From contig JBBPFI010000010.1 in assembly GCA_037974965.1 (NCBI GenBank), positions 1,160,342-1,224,341 on the forward strand: 64,000 bases of DNA. Reading direction: 5' to 3'. This document shows positions 10,870 through 24,935 of the stretch, in pieces. Origin of the DNA: Dacryopinax spathularia (lineage: Eukaryota; Basidiomycota; Dacrymycetes; Dacrymycetales; Dacrymycetaceae). The first letter of the stretch is position 1. Each line of letters starts with the position of its first letter. A model generated the notes under the pieces. It searched no databases. It saw only the letters and a program-made list of their open reading frames with translations, and was not told where the DNA came from. The position numbers and the translations under genes were made by a program.

Positions 10870-12860
10870 CCCCGTGGGAGCGTGCGTCCATTCTGAGTGC
10901 GTCCATTCCGAGTTAGGGTTGGAGCGCACGTCCCTTTCTCAGGGGTTAGGGTTAGAATGGACGTCCGTTCTGGGTGGGTCGGGCCGCGCGGGTGGGGCTC
11001 ACATGTGCCCAGGTGTGTCCATGATCGGCGTCTGCGCTGTGGGAGGCAGCAAGGAAAAAGCGCGGTCAGGGTGAGAATGTGCCTGCCTTCAGGGTCAGAA
11101 TGCACGTGCCTTTCAGCGTTAGGGTTAGAATGGACGTGCCTTTCAGGGTTAGGGTTGGAATGCACGTCCATTCCGAGGTGCATGCTTGGTGCGGGAGGGA
11201 GGGCCACACCCAGAGCACATGGCGGTTAGGCGCGACAAAGTGTGCACATTGGGTTACAGTGGGTGTGTGTACAGTCAGTGGGCTTTTGCTGGGGCCACTT
11301 GCAATCGATCACAATACCTGGTGCAATGGGGGCCTGCGTGCGCTCACCGCAAGGTCGTGCGAGTTTAGTCCTTTTGTAGAGCGGACCGGAGAGGTTTGGG
11401 TGCACCCCGCTGGTGGCCCTCCAGGTGGACGTCGTCCAATTCGACTAACCTTTCTGCAGACCAATATCTGCCAAGAGGCAAAGGAACACAAGGAGTGATC
11501 CCTGGGTCAAGAGAGATGCTTTGGCTGGGTGGCTTGCCTTTGTTGCCAGTTGCCAGCAACTGGTTTACAGCTCATCAGTTCAGGGCATCTTGTCTTGTAT
11601 GTAGTAGAGGCGAAGAGGAGCGCACGTCCATTCCGGGGCGCCGGCACCTCGGTCGCGTGCTGCGCGGGGGCTTTGCGCATGTGGGGCACGGCATGCAATG
11701 CGGCATTACTTGCGGCATTACTTGGGGTGCACAGCGGCCAACAAAAACACGTGCGCCCCAGTTAGGGTTAGAATGCACATCCCTTTCTCAGGGTTAGGGT
11801 TAAAATGGACGTCCGTTCCAGCTGGGTCGGTCTTAGAATGCACGTCCCTTTCTCGGGTTAGGGTTTAACATGGACATCCGTTCCAGATGGGTCGGTCTGC
11901 ACCGGTGGGTGAGGGGAGGGGGGCACATGTGCCCAGCTTTATCCATGATTGGCTTCTGCATTGTGGGATCCAGGAAAACGCGTAGTCAGGTTAGAATGGA
12001 TGTGCCTTTTTAGGGTGGAAATGCACGTGCCTTTCAGGGTTGAAATGCACGTGCCTTTCAGGGTTAGGGTTAGAATGGACCTGCATTCCGAGAGGAGGGC
12101 TGCTCTGATTGGGTCCATCGCATAGCCATTGGGTTTGCACGTGTCAAAAGGGGTGGGAGCAAACACGTGATCAGGTTTGGTGCCGGCAGAATGGTGAGTG
12201 GACATGCGGGTCTGGACGTGATTGGCGCTTCTGGTCCCGCATGGCAGTGCTGGACCCAATCGTTTGACCCGGAGTCCTGATCTGAGATCTCAATGCGTAA
12301 CCTTGAGGACTTCAGGTTCCAAATCAGAAGTCTCGGCCCCAAAATCCGGCGCAAACTCTCAGCAGGCAACAAAACACGTTGCGCATCCAGTTAGCGTTAG
12401 AATGCACGTCCATTTCTCGGGTTAGGGTTAACATGGACGTCCGTTCCAGCTGGGTCGGTCTTAGAATGCACGTCCCTTTCTCGGGTTAGGGTTTAACATG
12501 GACGTCCGTTCCAGATGGGTCGGTCTGCACCGGTGGGTGAGGGGAGGGGGGCACATGTGCCCAGCTTTATCCATGATTGGCTTCTGCATTGTGGGATCCA
12601 GGAAAACGCGTAGTCAGGTTAGAATGGACGTGCCTTTTTAGGGTGGAAATGCATGTGCCTTTCAGGGTTAGGGTTAGAATGGACGTCCATTCTGAGAGGC
12701 TGGCTTAGGGCTGGGCTGCTTGGATTTGATCCATTGTGTAGCCATTGGGCCTGAGGTGGTGATCAGGTTCTATGCTGTCCGTTAGCAGGGAACATGCAGT
12801 TTCAGAGTTGAAAGGCATGTGCCTCCCTAGGGTTAGGGTTGGAATGGACGTCCATTCTGA
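10870..12860 (+). repeat. Degenerate region of telomere-like stubs and a 16-bp palindrome
   Basis: At least twelve short tracts of one to two and a half TTAGGG units on the + strand, e.g. near 10,912, 10,940, 11,123, 11,148, 11,762, 11,793, 11,855, 12,059, 12,420, 12,485, 12,666 and 12,830. Almost all are followed at once by (A)GAATGGACGTCCATTC or a close variant, a perfect 16-bp palindrome in its consensus form. Unique filler lies between them. No gene is supported here. Confidence 0.85.
11770..12665 (+). repeat. Direct duplication within the stub region (628-bp offset)
   Basis: About 11,795-12,030 recurs at about 12,423-12,660. Both copies run through agctgggtcggtcttagaat, ggggcacatgtgcccagc and aaaacgcgtagtcagg with few differences. 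Confidence 0.8.
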
Positions 12861-13059
12861 GAGGCAGGCTAAGGAGTAGCGGGGGAGACACCCAGTGCAC
12901 ATGGTGGTGAGGCATGGTCGCCAACAAGCACACTGGTTTACAGATCATCACTTTAGCTGTTTCCTGTCTCTGGTCCAGACCGCCGCTGATCAAGTGTATT
13001 GCTGGGCCCTGCGTGACTTGGAAATGTTGAATCCCACGAACAACGCTAGGGATCCCACA

Positions 13060-13185
13060 AACATTGGGCCGCTCCACCGTGCAGAACGGCCCAGCCCCCT
13101 TCGGCACATAGCCCCTCCATTCAGCGGTGCCAAAATCAAACATCAGATTGATCCACCATCCATTCTCAAACTCCATAGGATCCCA
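13060..13185 (+). repeat. Captured flank fragment within the satellite, copy 1
   Basis: A non-satellite insert of about 120 bp starting gtgcagaacggcccagccc and ending caaactccatagg. It recurs at 15,598-15,713, 19,390-19,494 and, joined to unique DNA, at 26,560-26,665. On the - strand each copy reads an open frame with PMEFENGWWINLMFDFG. Confidence 0.85.
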
Positions 13186-14574
13186 CAAACATCTGGCTCC
13201 TCCACCGTGCCGGCCGGGAAGGAAACGGCCCAGCCCGCGTCCCCGCGCAGGAATCCCACGAACAACGCTAGGGATCCCACGAACATCCGTCCCCTGCATC
13301 ATACATACCTCAAAGGCAATAACCCAGCCTGCGTGGGACGCAGAGCAATCCCAGGAACAGCGCTACGGATCCCACGAACATCTGGCCGCTGCACCGTGCC
13401 GACAAGGAAGAGAACAGCCTTGCCTGCGTCCCCGCGCAGGAATCCCACGAACAGCGCGAACATCGGGCCCCTCCACCCAGCCGGCAAGGAAGAGAACAGC
13501 CTTGCCTGCGTCCCCGCGCAGGAATCCCAGGAACAGCGCTAGGGATCCCACGAACATCCGGCCGCTCCACCCAGCCGGCAAGGAAGAGAACAGCCTTGCC
13601 TGCGTCCCCGCGCAGGAATCCCACGAACAGCGCTAGGGATCCCACGAACGTCCGGGCCCTGCATCATACGTACCTCAAAGGGAATGACCCAGCCTGCATC
13701 CCCGCACAGCAATCCCACGAACAACGCTAGGGATCCCACGAACATCCGGCCGCTCCACCATGCTGGCCAGGAAGGAAACGACCTTCCCCGCGTCTCCACG
13801 CAGGAATCCCACGAACAACGCTAGGGATCCCACGAACGTCCGGGCCCTGCATCATACGTACCGCAAAGGCAATAACCCAGCCTGCATCCCCGCGCAGGAA
13901 TCCCACGAACAACGCTAGGGATCCCACAAACATCCGGCCCCTGCATCATACGTACCTCAAAGGCAATAACCCAGCCTGCGTCCCCGCGCAGGAATCCCAC
14001 AAACAATGCTAGGGATCCCACAAACAGAACATCCGGCCCCTGCATCATACGTACCTCAAAGGCAATAACCCAGCCTGCGTGGGATGCACAGCAATCCCAG
14101 GAACAGTGCTACGGATCCCACGAACATCCAGCCGCTCCACCGTGCCGACAAGGAAGAGAATGAAGGCAATAACCCAGCCTGCGTCCCCGCGCAGGAATCC
14201 CACGAACAACGCTAGGGATCCCACGAACATCTGGGCCCTGCATCATACGTACCTCAAAGGCAATAACCCAGCCTGTATCCCCGTGCACGAATCCCACGAA
14301 CAACGCTAGGGATCCCACAAACATTGGGCCGCTCCACCATGCTGGCCAGGAAGGAAACGACCTTCCCCGCGTCTCCACGCAGGAATCCCACGAACAACGC
14401 TAGGGATCCCACGAACGTCCGGGCCCTGCATCATACGTACCGCAAAGGCAATGACCCAGCCTGCATCCCCGCGCAGGAATCCCACGAACAACGCTAGGGA
14501 TCCCACGAACATCTGGGCCCTGCATCATACGTACCTCAAAGGCAATAACCCAGCCTGTATCCCCGTGCACGAAT

Positions 14575-17500
14575 CCCACAAACAATGCTAGGGATCCCAC
14601 GAACATCTGGCCGCTGCACCGTGCCGACAAGGAAGAGAACGGCCCAGCCTGCGTCCCCGCACAGGAATCCCACAAACAACGCTAGGGATCCCACGAACAT
14701 CCGGGCCCTGCATCATACGTACCTCAAAGGCAATAACCCAGCCTGCGTGGGACGCACAGCAATCCCAGGAACAGCGCTACGGATCCAACGAACATCCGGC
14801 CGCTCCACCCAGCCGGCAAGGAAGAGAACAGCCTTGCCTGCGTCCCCGCGCAGGAATCCCACGAACAGCGCTAGGGATCCCACGAACATCCGGGCCCTGC
14901 ATCATACGTACCGCAAAGGCAATAACCCAGCCTGCATCCCCGCACGGGAATCCCACGAACAACGCTAGGGATCCCACGAACGTCCGGGCCCTGCATCATA
15001 CGTACCGCAAAGGCAATAACCCAGCCTGCGTGGGATGCACAGCAATCCCAGGAACAGCGCTACGAATCCCACGAACATCCGGCCGCTCCACCGTGCCGAC
15101 AAGGAAGAGAACGGCCCAGCCCATGTTTCCGTGCAGGAATCCCACCAACAAACAACGGGTCCCCGCGCAGGAATCCCACGAACAACGCTAGGGATCCCAC
15201 GAACATCCGGCCCCTGCATCATACGTACCGCAAAGGCAATAACCCAGCCTGCGTCCCCGCGCAGGAATCCCACAAACAATGCTAGGGATCCCACAAACAG
15301 AACATCCGGCCCCTGCATCATACGTACCTCAAAGGCAATAACCCAGCCTGCGTGGGATGCACAGCAATCCCAGGAACAGTGCTACGGATCCCACGAACAT
15401 CCAGCCGCTCCACCGTGCCGACAAGGAAGAGAACGAAGGCAATAACCCAGCCTGCGTCCCCGCGCAGGAATCCCATGAACAACGCTAGGGATCCCACGAA
15501 CATCTGGGCCCTGCATCATACGTACCTCAAAGGCAATAACCCAGCCTGTATCCCCGTGCACGAATCCCACGAACAACGCTAGGGATCCCACAAACATTGG
15601 GCCGCTCCACCGTGCAGAACAGCCCAGCCCCCTTCGGCACATAGCCCCTCCATTCAGTGGTGCCAAAATCAAACATCAGATTGATCCACCATCCATTCTC
15701 AAACTCCATAGGATCCCACAAACATCTGGCTCCTCCACCGTGCCGGCCGGGAAGGAAACGGCCCAGCCCGCGTCCCCGCGCAGAAATCCCACAAACAACG
15801 CTAGGGATCCCACAAACATCTGGGACCTGCATCATACATACCTCAAAGGCAATAACCCAGCCTGCGTGGGACGCACAGCAATCCCAGGAACAGCGCTACG
15901 GATCCCACGAACATCTGGCCGCTGCACCGTGCCGACAAGGAAGAGAACAGCCTTGCCTGCATCCCCGCGCAGGAATCCCACGAACAGCGCGAACATCGGG
16001 CCCCTCCACCCAGCCGGCAAGGAAGAGAACAGCCTTGCCTGCGTCCCCGCGCAGGAATCCCACGAACAGCGCTAGGGATCCCACGAACATCCGGGCCCTG
16101 CATCATACGTACCTCAAAGGGAATGACCCAGCCTGCATCCCCGCACAGCAATCCCACGAACAACGCTAGGGATCCCACGAACATCCGGCCGCTCCACCAT
16201 GCTGGCCAGGAAGGAAACGACCTTCCCCGCGTCTCCACGCAGGAATCCCACGAACAACGCTAGGGATCCCACGAACGTCCGGGCCCTGCATCATACGTAC
16301 CGCAAAGGCAATAACCCAGCCTGCATCCCCGCGCAGGAATCCCACGAACAACGCTAGGGATCCCACAAACATCCGTCCCCTGCATCATACGTACCTCAAA
16401 GGCAATAACCCCGCCTGCGTGGGACGCACAGCAATCCCAGGAACAGCGCTACGGATCCCACGAACATCCGGCCGCTCCACCGTGCCGACAAGGAAGAGAA
16501 CGAAGGCAATAGCCCAGCCTGCGTCCCCACGCAGGAATCCCACGAACAATGCTAGGGATCCCACGAACATCCGGGCCCTGCATCATACGTACCTCAAAGG
16601 CAATAACCCCGCCTGCGTGGGACGCACAGCAATCCCAGGAACAGCGCTACGGATCCCACGAACATCCGGCCGCTCCACCGTGCCGACAAGGAAGAGAACG
16701 AAGGCAATAGCCCAGCCTGCATCCCCGCGCAGGAATCCCACGAACAACGCTAGGGATCCCACAAACATCCGTCCCCTGCATCATACGTACCTCAAAGGCA
16801 ATAACCCCGCCTGCGTGGGACGCACAGCAATCCCAGGAACAGCGCTACGGATCCCACGAACATCCGGCCGCTCCACCGTGCCGACAAGGAAGAGAACGAA
16901 GGCAATAGCCCAGCCTGCGTCCCCACGCAGGAATCCCACGAACAATGCTAGGGATCCCACGAACATCTGGGCCCTTGCATCATACGTACCTCCAAGGCAC
17001 CCAGCCTGCGTCCCCGCACAGGAATCCCACAAACAATGCTAGGGATCCCACGAACATCTGGCCGCTGCACCGTGCCGACAAGGAAGAGAACGGCCCAGCC
17101 TGCGTCCCCGCACAGGAATCCCACAAACAACGCTAGGGATCCCACGAACATCCGGGCCCTGCATCATACGTACCTCAAAGGCAATAACCCAGCCTGCGTG
17201 GGACGCACAGCAATCCCAGGAACAGCGCTACGGATCCAACGAACATCCGGCCGCTCCACCCAGCCGGCAAGGAAGAGAACAGCCTTGCCTGCGTCCCCGC
17301 GCAGGAATCCCACGAACAGCGCTAGGGATCCCACGAACATCCGGGCCCTGCATCATACGTACCGCAAAGGCAATAACCCAGCCTGCATCCCCGCACGGGA
17401 ATCCCACGAACAACGCTAGGGATCCCACGAACGTCCGGGCCCTGCATCATACGTACCGCAAAGGCAATAACCCAGCCTGCGTGGGATGCACAGCAATCCC

Positions 17501-17890
17501 AGGAACAGCGCTACGAATCCCACGAACATCCGGCCGCTCCACCGTGCCGACAAGGAAGAGAACGGCCCAGCCCATGTTTCCGTGCAGGAATCCCACCAAC
17601 AAACAACGGGTCCCCGCGCAGGAATCCCACGAACAACGCTAGGGATCCCACGAACATCCGGCCCCTGCATCATACGTACCGCAAAGGCAATAACCCAGCC
17701 TGCGTCCCCGCGCAGGAATCCCACAAACAATGCTAGGGATCCCACAAACAGAACATCCGGCCCCTGCATCATACGTACCTCAAAGGCAATAACCCAGCCT
17801 GCGTGGGATGCACAGCAATCCCAGGAACAGTGCTACGGATCCCACGAACATCCAGCCGCTCCACCGTGCCGACAAGGAAGAGAACAGCCT
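14575..17890 (+). repeat. Higher-order duplication, 2451-bp offset
   Basis: About 14,575-15,440 recurs at about 17,026-17,890. The variant half-units appear in the same order, including the unusual ccatgtttccgtgcaggaat unit. The copies part where the first goes on with aacgaaggcaat and the second with aacagccttgcc. Confidence 0.8.
15598..15713 (+). repeat. Captured flank fragment, copy 2
   Basis: Same insert as at 13,060, nearly identical, with satellite on both sides; right junction ccatagg/atcccacaaac. Confidence 0.85.
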
Positions 17891-19379
17891 TGCCTGCGTC
17901 CCCGCGCAGGAATCCCACGAACAGCGCGAACATCGGGCCCCTCCACCCAGCCGGCAAGGAAGAGAACAGCCTTGCCTGCGTCCCCGCGCAGGAATCCCAG
18001 GAACAGCGCTAGGGATCCCACAAACATCCGGCCGCTCCACCCAGCCGGCAAGGAAGAGAACAGCCTTGCCTGCGTCCCCGCGCAGGAATCCCACGAACAG
18101 CGCTAGGGATCCCACGAACGTCCGGGCCCTGCATCATACGTACCTCAAAGGGAATGACCCAGCCTGCATCCCCGCACAGCAATCCCACGAACAACGCTAG
18201 GGATCCCACGAACATCCGGCCGCTCCACCATGCTGGCCAGGAAGGAAACGACCTTCCCCGCGTCTCCACGCAGGAATCCCACGAACAACGCTAGGGATCC
18301 CACGAACGTCCGGGCCCTGCATCATACGTACCGCAAAGGCAATAACCCAGCCTGCGTCCCCGCGCAGGAATCCCACAAACAATGCTAGGGATCCCACAAA
18401 CAGAACATCCGGCCCCTGCATCATACGTACCTCAAAGGCAATAACCCAGCCTGCGTGGGATGCACAGCAATCCCAGGAACAGTGCTACGGATCCCACGAA
18501 CATCCAGCCGCTCCACCGTGCCGACAAGGAAGAGAACGAAGGCAATAACCCAGCCTGCGTCCCCGCGCAGGAATCCCACGAACAACGCTAGGGATCCCAC
18601 GAACATCTGGGCCCTGCATCATACGTACCTCAAAGGCAATAACCCAGCCTGTATCCCCGTGCACGAATCCCACGAACAACGCTAGGGATCCCACAAACAT
18701 TGGGCCGCTCCACCATGCTGGCCAGGAAGGAAACGACCTTCCCCGCGTCTCCACGCAGGAATCCCACGAACAACGCTAGGGATCCCACGAACGTCCGGGC
18801 CCTGCATCATACGTACCGCAAAGGCAATGACCCAGCCTGCATCCCCGCGCAGGAATCCCACGAACAACGCTAGGGATCCCACGAACATCCGTCCCCTGCA
18901 TCATACGTACCTCAAAGGCAATAACCCCGCCTGCGTGGGACGCACAGCAATCCCAGGAACAGCGCTACGGATCCCACGAACATCCGGCCGCTCCACCGTG
19001 CCGACAAGGAAGAGAACGAAGGCAATAGCCCAGCCTGCGTCCCCACGCAGGAATCCCACGAACAATGCTAGGGATCCCACGAACATCCGGGCCCTGCATC
19101 ATACGTACCTCCAAGGCAATAACCCAGCCTGCGTGGGACGCACAGGAATCCCAGGAACAGCGCTACGAATCCCACGAACATCCGGCCGCTGCACCGTGCC
19201 GACAAGGAAGAGAACGAAGGCAATAGCCCAGCCTGCGTCCCCGCGCAGGAATCCCACGAACAATGCTAGGGATCCCACGAACATCTGGGCCCTGCATCAT
19301 ACGTACCTCAAAGGCAATAACCCAGCCTGTATCCCCGTGCACGAATCCCACGAACAACGCTAGGGATCCCACAAACATT

Positions 19380-19494
19380 GGGCCGCTCCACCGTGCAGAA
19401 CGGCCCAGCCCCCTTCGGCACATAGCCCCTCCATTCAGTGGTGCCAAAATCAAACATCAGATTGATCCACCATCCATTCTCAAACTCCATAGGA
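19380..19494 (+). repeat. Captured flank fragment, copy 3
   Basis: Same insert as at 13,060 and 15,598, again followed by atcccacaaacatctggc. It lies inside a long duplicated block (offset 3781 bp from copy 2), so copies 2 and 3 spread together. Confidence 0.85.
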
Positions 19495-21423
19495 TCCCAC
19501 AAACATCTGGCTCCTCCACCATGCCGGCCGGGAAGGAAACGGCCCAGCCCGCGTCCCCGCGCAGAAATCCCACAAACAACGCTAGGGATCCCACAAACAT
19601 CTGGGACCTGCATCATACATACCTCAAAGGCAATAACCCAGCCTGCGTGGGACGCAGAGCAATCCCAGGAACAGCGCTACGGATCCCACGAACATCTGGC
19701 CGCTGCACCGTGCCGACAAGGAAGAGAACAGCCTTGCCTGCATCCCCGCGCAGGAATCCCACGAACAGCGCGAACATCGGGCCCCTCCACCCAGCTGGCA
19801 AGGAAGAGAACAGCCTTGCCTGCGTCCCCGCGCAGGAATCCCACGAACAGCGCTAGGGATCCCACGAACGTCCGGGCCCTGCATCATACGTACCTCAAAG
19901 GGAATGACCCAGCCTGCATCCCCGCACAGCAATCCCACGAACAACGCTAGGGATCCCACGAACATCCGGCCGCTCCACCATGCTGGCCAGGAAGGAAACG
20001 ACCTTCCCCGCGTCTCCACGCAGGAATCCCATGAACAACGCTAGGGATCCCACGAACGTCCGGGCCCTGCATCATACGTACCGCAAAGGCAATGACCCAG
20101 CCTGCATCCCCGCGCAGGAATCCCACGAACAACGCTAGGGATCCCACGAACATCCGTCCCCTGCATCATACATACCTCAAAGGCAATAACCCAGCCTGCG
20201 TGGGACGCACAGCAATCCCAGGAACAGCGCTACGGATCCCACGAACATCCGGCCGCTCCACCCAGCCGGCAAGGAAGAGAACAGCCCAGCCTGCGTCCCC
20301 ACGCAGGAATCCCACGAACAGCGCTAGGGATCCCACGAACATCCGGGCCCTTGCATCATACGTACCTCCAAGGCACCCAGCCTGCGTCCCCGCGCAGGAA
20401 TCCCACAAACAACGCTAGGGATCCCACGAACATCCGGGCCCTGCATCATACGTACCTCAAAGGCAATAACCCAGCCTGCATCCCTGCACAGCAATCCCAG
20501 GAACAAAGCTAGGGATCCCACGAACATCCGGCCGCTCCACCCTGCCGGCAAGGAAGAGAACAGCCCAGCCTGCGTCCCCACGCAGGAATCCCACGAACAA
20601 CTCTAGGGATCCCACGAACATCCGGGCCCTGCATCATACGTACCGCAAAGGCAATAACCCAGCCTGCGTCCCCGCGCAGGAATCCCACAAACAACGCTAG
20701 GGATCCCACGAACATCCGGGCCCTGCATCATACGTACCTCAAAGGCAATAACCCAGCCTGCATCCCTGCACAGCAATCCCAGGAACAAAGCTAGGGATCC
20801 CACGAACATCCGGCCGCTCCACCCTGCCGGCAAGGAAGAGAACAGCCTTGCCTGCGTCCCCGCGCAGGAATCCCACGAACAACGCTAGGGATCCCACGAA
20901 CATCCGGGCCCTGCATCATATGTACCTCAAAGGCACCCAGCCTGCGTCCCCGCGCAGGAATCCCACGAACAATGCTAGGGATCCCACGAACATCCGGCCG
21001 CTCCACCCTGCCGACAAGGAAGAGAACGGCCCAGCCCATGTTTCCATGCAGGAATCCCACCAACAAACAACGCTAGGGATCCCACGAACATCTGGGCCCT
21101 GCATCATACGTACCTCAAAGGCAATAACCCAGCCTGCGTCCCTGCACAGCAATCCCAGGAACAATGCTAGGGATCCCACGAACATCCGGCCGCTCCACCC
21201 TGCCGGCAAGGAAGAGAACAGCTTTGCCTGCGTCCCTGCACAGCAATGCCAGGAACAATGCTAGGGATCCCACGAACATCCGGCCGCTCCACCCTGCCGG
21301 CAAGGAAGAGAACAGCTTTGCCTGCGTCCCCGCGCAGGAATCCCACGAACAACGCTAGGGATCCCACAAACATCCGGCCGCTCCACCGAGCCGACAAGGA
21401 AGAGAACAGCCTTGCCCGCGTCC

Positions 21424-21790
21424 CCACGCAGGACCTTCAGGCTGCCGCACCATGTCTGCTGGGACGGGATATGGCCAACGCTAGCCCCTCTCTGGGAATC
21501 CCACCAAGTACGTGATGTATCCGACAGCCTTCAGGCTGCTGCACCATGTCCGCTGGGGAGGGACACGCCCAACGCCCATCCTGCTCTGGGAATCCCACCA
21601 AGTACGCTATGTATCCCACGACCTTCAGCCTGCTGCACCATATCCGCTGGGACGGGACATGGCCAAAGCTTATCCTGCTCTGGGAATCCCGCCAAGTACG
21701 CTATGTATCTCACGACCTTCAGGCTGCCGCACCATGTCCGCTGGGAAAGGAGATGGCCAATGCTAGCCCCTCTATGGGAATCCTAACCCT
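21424..21790 (+). repeat. Type-2 satellite segment, block 1
   Basis: About four units of a different 94-bp sequence (accttcaggctgctgcacca, gtccgctggg, ctgggaatcccaccaagta) with the same length as the main unit but little sequence in common beyond ggaatccca. It ends with gaatcctaaccctggccctg, where a short cctaaccct resembling the C-rich telomere strand joins it to the main satellite. Confidence 0.85.
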
Positions 21791-22380
21791 GGCCCTGCAT
21801 CATACGTACCTCAAAGGCAATAGCCCAGCCTGCGTCCCTGCGCAGGAATCCCATGAACAACGCAATCCCAGGAACAACGCTAGGGATCCCACGAACATCC
21901 GGCCGCTCCACCCTGCCGGCAAGGAAGAGAACAGCTTTGCCTGCGTCCCCGCGCAGGAATCCCACGAACAACGCTAGGGATCCCACGAACATCCGGCCGC
22001 TCCACCCTGCCGGCAAGGAAGAGAACAGCCTTGCCTGCGTCCCCGCGCAGGAATCCCACGAACAACGCTAGGGATCCCACGAACATCCGGGCCCTGCATC
22101 ATACGTACCGCAAAGGCAATAGCCCAGCCTGCGTCCCCGCGCAGGAATCCCAGGAACAACTCTAGGGATCCCATGAACATCCGGGCCCTGCATCATACGT
22201 ACCGCAAAGGCAATAACCCAGCCTGCGTCCCCGCGCAGGAATCCCACGAACAACGCTAGGGATCCCACGAACATCCGGGCCCTGCATCATACGTACCTCA
22301 AAGGCAATAGCCCAGCCTGCGTCCCCGCGCAGGAATCCCACGAACAACGCTAGGGATCCCACGAACATCCGGCCGCTCCA

Positions 22381-24894
22381 CCGAGCCGACAAGGAAGAGA
22401 ACGGCCCAGCCCGTGTTTCCGTGCAGGAATCCCACAAACAAACAACGCTAGGGATCCCACAAACATCTGGCTCCTCCACCATGCCGGCCGGGAAGGAAAC
22501 GGCCCGGCCTGCGGCCCTGCGCAGGAATCCCACCAACAACTCTAGGAATCCCACGAACAACTCTAGGGATCCCACGAACATCCGGGCCCTGCATCATACG
22601 TACCGCAAAGGCAATAACCTTGCCTGCGTCCCCGCGCAGGAATCCCACGAACAACTCTAGGGATCCCAAGAACATCCGGGCCCTGCATCATACGTACCGC
22701 AAAGGCAATAGCCCAGCCTGCGTCCCCGCGCAGGAATCCCAGGAACAACGCTAGGGATCCCATGAACATCCGGCCGCTCCACCCTGCCGGCAAGGAAGAG
22801 AACAGCCTTGCCTGCATCCCCGCGCAGGAATCCCACGAACAACGCTAGGGATCCCACGAACATCCGGGCCCTGCATCATACGTACCTCAAAGGCACCCAG
22901 CCTGCGTCCCCGCGCAGGAATCCCACGAACAATGCTAGGGATCCCACGAACATCCGGCCGCTCCACCGAGCCGACAAGGAAGAGAACGGCCCAGCCCGTG
23001 TTTCCGTGCAGGAATCCCACAAACAAACAACGCTAGGGATCCCACAAACATCTGGCTCCTCCACCGTGCCGGCCGGGAAGGAAACGGCCCAGCCTGCGGC
23101 CCTGCGCAGGAATCCCACCAACAACTCTAGGGATCCCACGAACATCCGGGCGCTCCACCATGCTGGCCAGGAAGGAAACGACCTTCCCCGCGTCTCCATG
23201 CAGGAATCCCACAAACAAACAATGCTAGGGATCCCACGAACATTGGGTCCCTCCACCGTGCCGGCCGGGAAGGAAACGGCCCGATCCCACGAACATCCGG
23301 CCGCTCCACCATGCTGGCCAGGAAGGAAACGACCTTCCCCGCGTCTCCACGCAGGAATCCCACAAACAAACAATGCTAGGGATCCCACGAACATTGGGTC
23401 CCTCCACCCTGCCGGCAAGGAAGAGAACAGCCTTGCCTGCATCCCCGCGCAGGAATCCCACGAACAACGCTAGGGATCCCACGAACATCCGGGCCCTGCA
23501 TCATACGTACCTCAAAGGCAATAGCCCAGCCTGCGTCCCCGCATCATACGTACCTCAAAGGCAATAACCCAGCCTGCGTCCCCGCGCAGGAATCCCACGA
23601 ACAACGCTAGGGATCCCACGAACATCCGGCCGCTCCACCGAGCCGACAAGGAAGAGAACGGCCCAGCCCGTGTTTCCGTGCAGGAATCCCACAAACAAAC
23701 AACGCTAGGGATCCCACAAACATCTGGCTCCTCCACCATGCCGGCCGGGAAGGAAACGGCCCGGCCTGCGGCCCTGCGCAGGAATCCCACCAACAACTCT
23801 AGGAATCCCACGAACAACTCTAGGGATCCCACGAACATCCGGGCCCTGCATCATACGTACCGCAAAGGCAATAACCTTGCCTGCGTCCCCGCGCAGGAAT
23901 CCCACGAACAACGCTAGGGATCCCAAGAACATCCGGGCCCTGCATCATACGTACCGCAAAGGCAATAGCCCAGCCTGCGTCCCCGCGCAGGAATCCCAGG
24001 AACAACGCTAGGGATCCCATGAACATCCGGCCGCTCCACCCTGCCGGCAAGGAAGAGAACAGCCTTGCCTGCATCCCCGCGCAGGAATCCCACGAACAAC
24101 GCTAGGGATCCCACGAACATCCGGGCCCTGCATCATACGTACCTCAAAGGCACCCAGCCTGCGTCCCCGCGCAGGAATCCCACGAACAATGCTAGGGATC
24201 CCACGAACATCCGGCCGCTCCACCGAGCCGACAAGGAAGAGAACGGCCCAGCCCGTGTTTCCGTGCAGGAATCCCACAAACAAACAACGCTAGGGATCCC
24301 ACAAACATCTGGCTCCTCCACCGTGCCGGCCGGGAAGGAAACGGCCCAGCCTGCGGCCCTGCACAGGAATCCCACCAACAACTCTAGGGATCCCACGAAC
24401 ATCCGGGCGCTCCACCATGCTGGCCAGGAAGGAAACGACCTTCCCCGCGTCTCCATGCAGGAATCCCACAAACAAACAATGCTAGGGATCCCACGAACAT
24501 TGGGTCCCTCCACCGTGCCGGCCGGGAAGGAAACGGCCCGATCCCACGAACATCCGGCCGCTCCACCATGCTGGCCAGGAAGGAAACGACCTTCCCCGCG
24601 TCTCCACGCAGGAATCCCACAAACAAACAATGCTAGGGATCCCACGAACATTGGGTCCCTCCACCCTGCCGGCAAGGAAGAGAACAGCCTTGCCTGCATC
24701 CCCGCGCAGGAATCCCACGAACAACGCTAGGGATCCCACGAACATCCGGGCCCTGCATCATACGTACCTCAAAGGCAATAGCCCAGCCTGCGTCCCCGCA
24801 TCATACGTACCTCAAAGGCAATAACCCAGCCTGCGTCCCCGCGCAGGAATCCCACGAACAACGCTAGGGATCCCACGAACATCCGGCCGCTCCA
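22381..24894 (+). repeat. Tandem higher-order repeat, two copies of 1257 bp
   Basis: 22,381-23,637 and 23,638-24,894 are almost identical tandem copies that both begin ccgagccgacaaggaagag. 1257 is 13.4 units, because some units are truncated (for example gtccccgc joined to atcatacg at 23,540 and 24,797). Confidence 0.9.
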
Positions 24895-24935
24895 CCGAGC
24901 CGACAAGGAAGAGAACAACCTTGCCCGCGTCCCCA

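Larger units (their letters stand above)
15380..20180 (+). repeat. Higher-order duplication, 3781-bp offset
   Basis: About 15,380-16,400 recurs at about 19,160-20,180, including captured fragment copies 2 and 3 and the same order of units. Confidence 0.75.
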
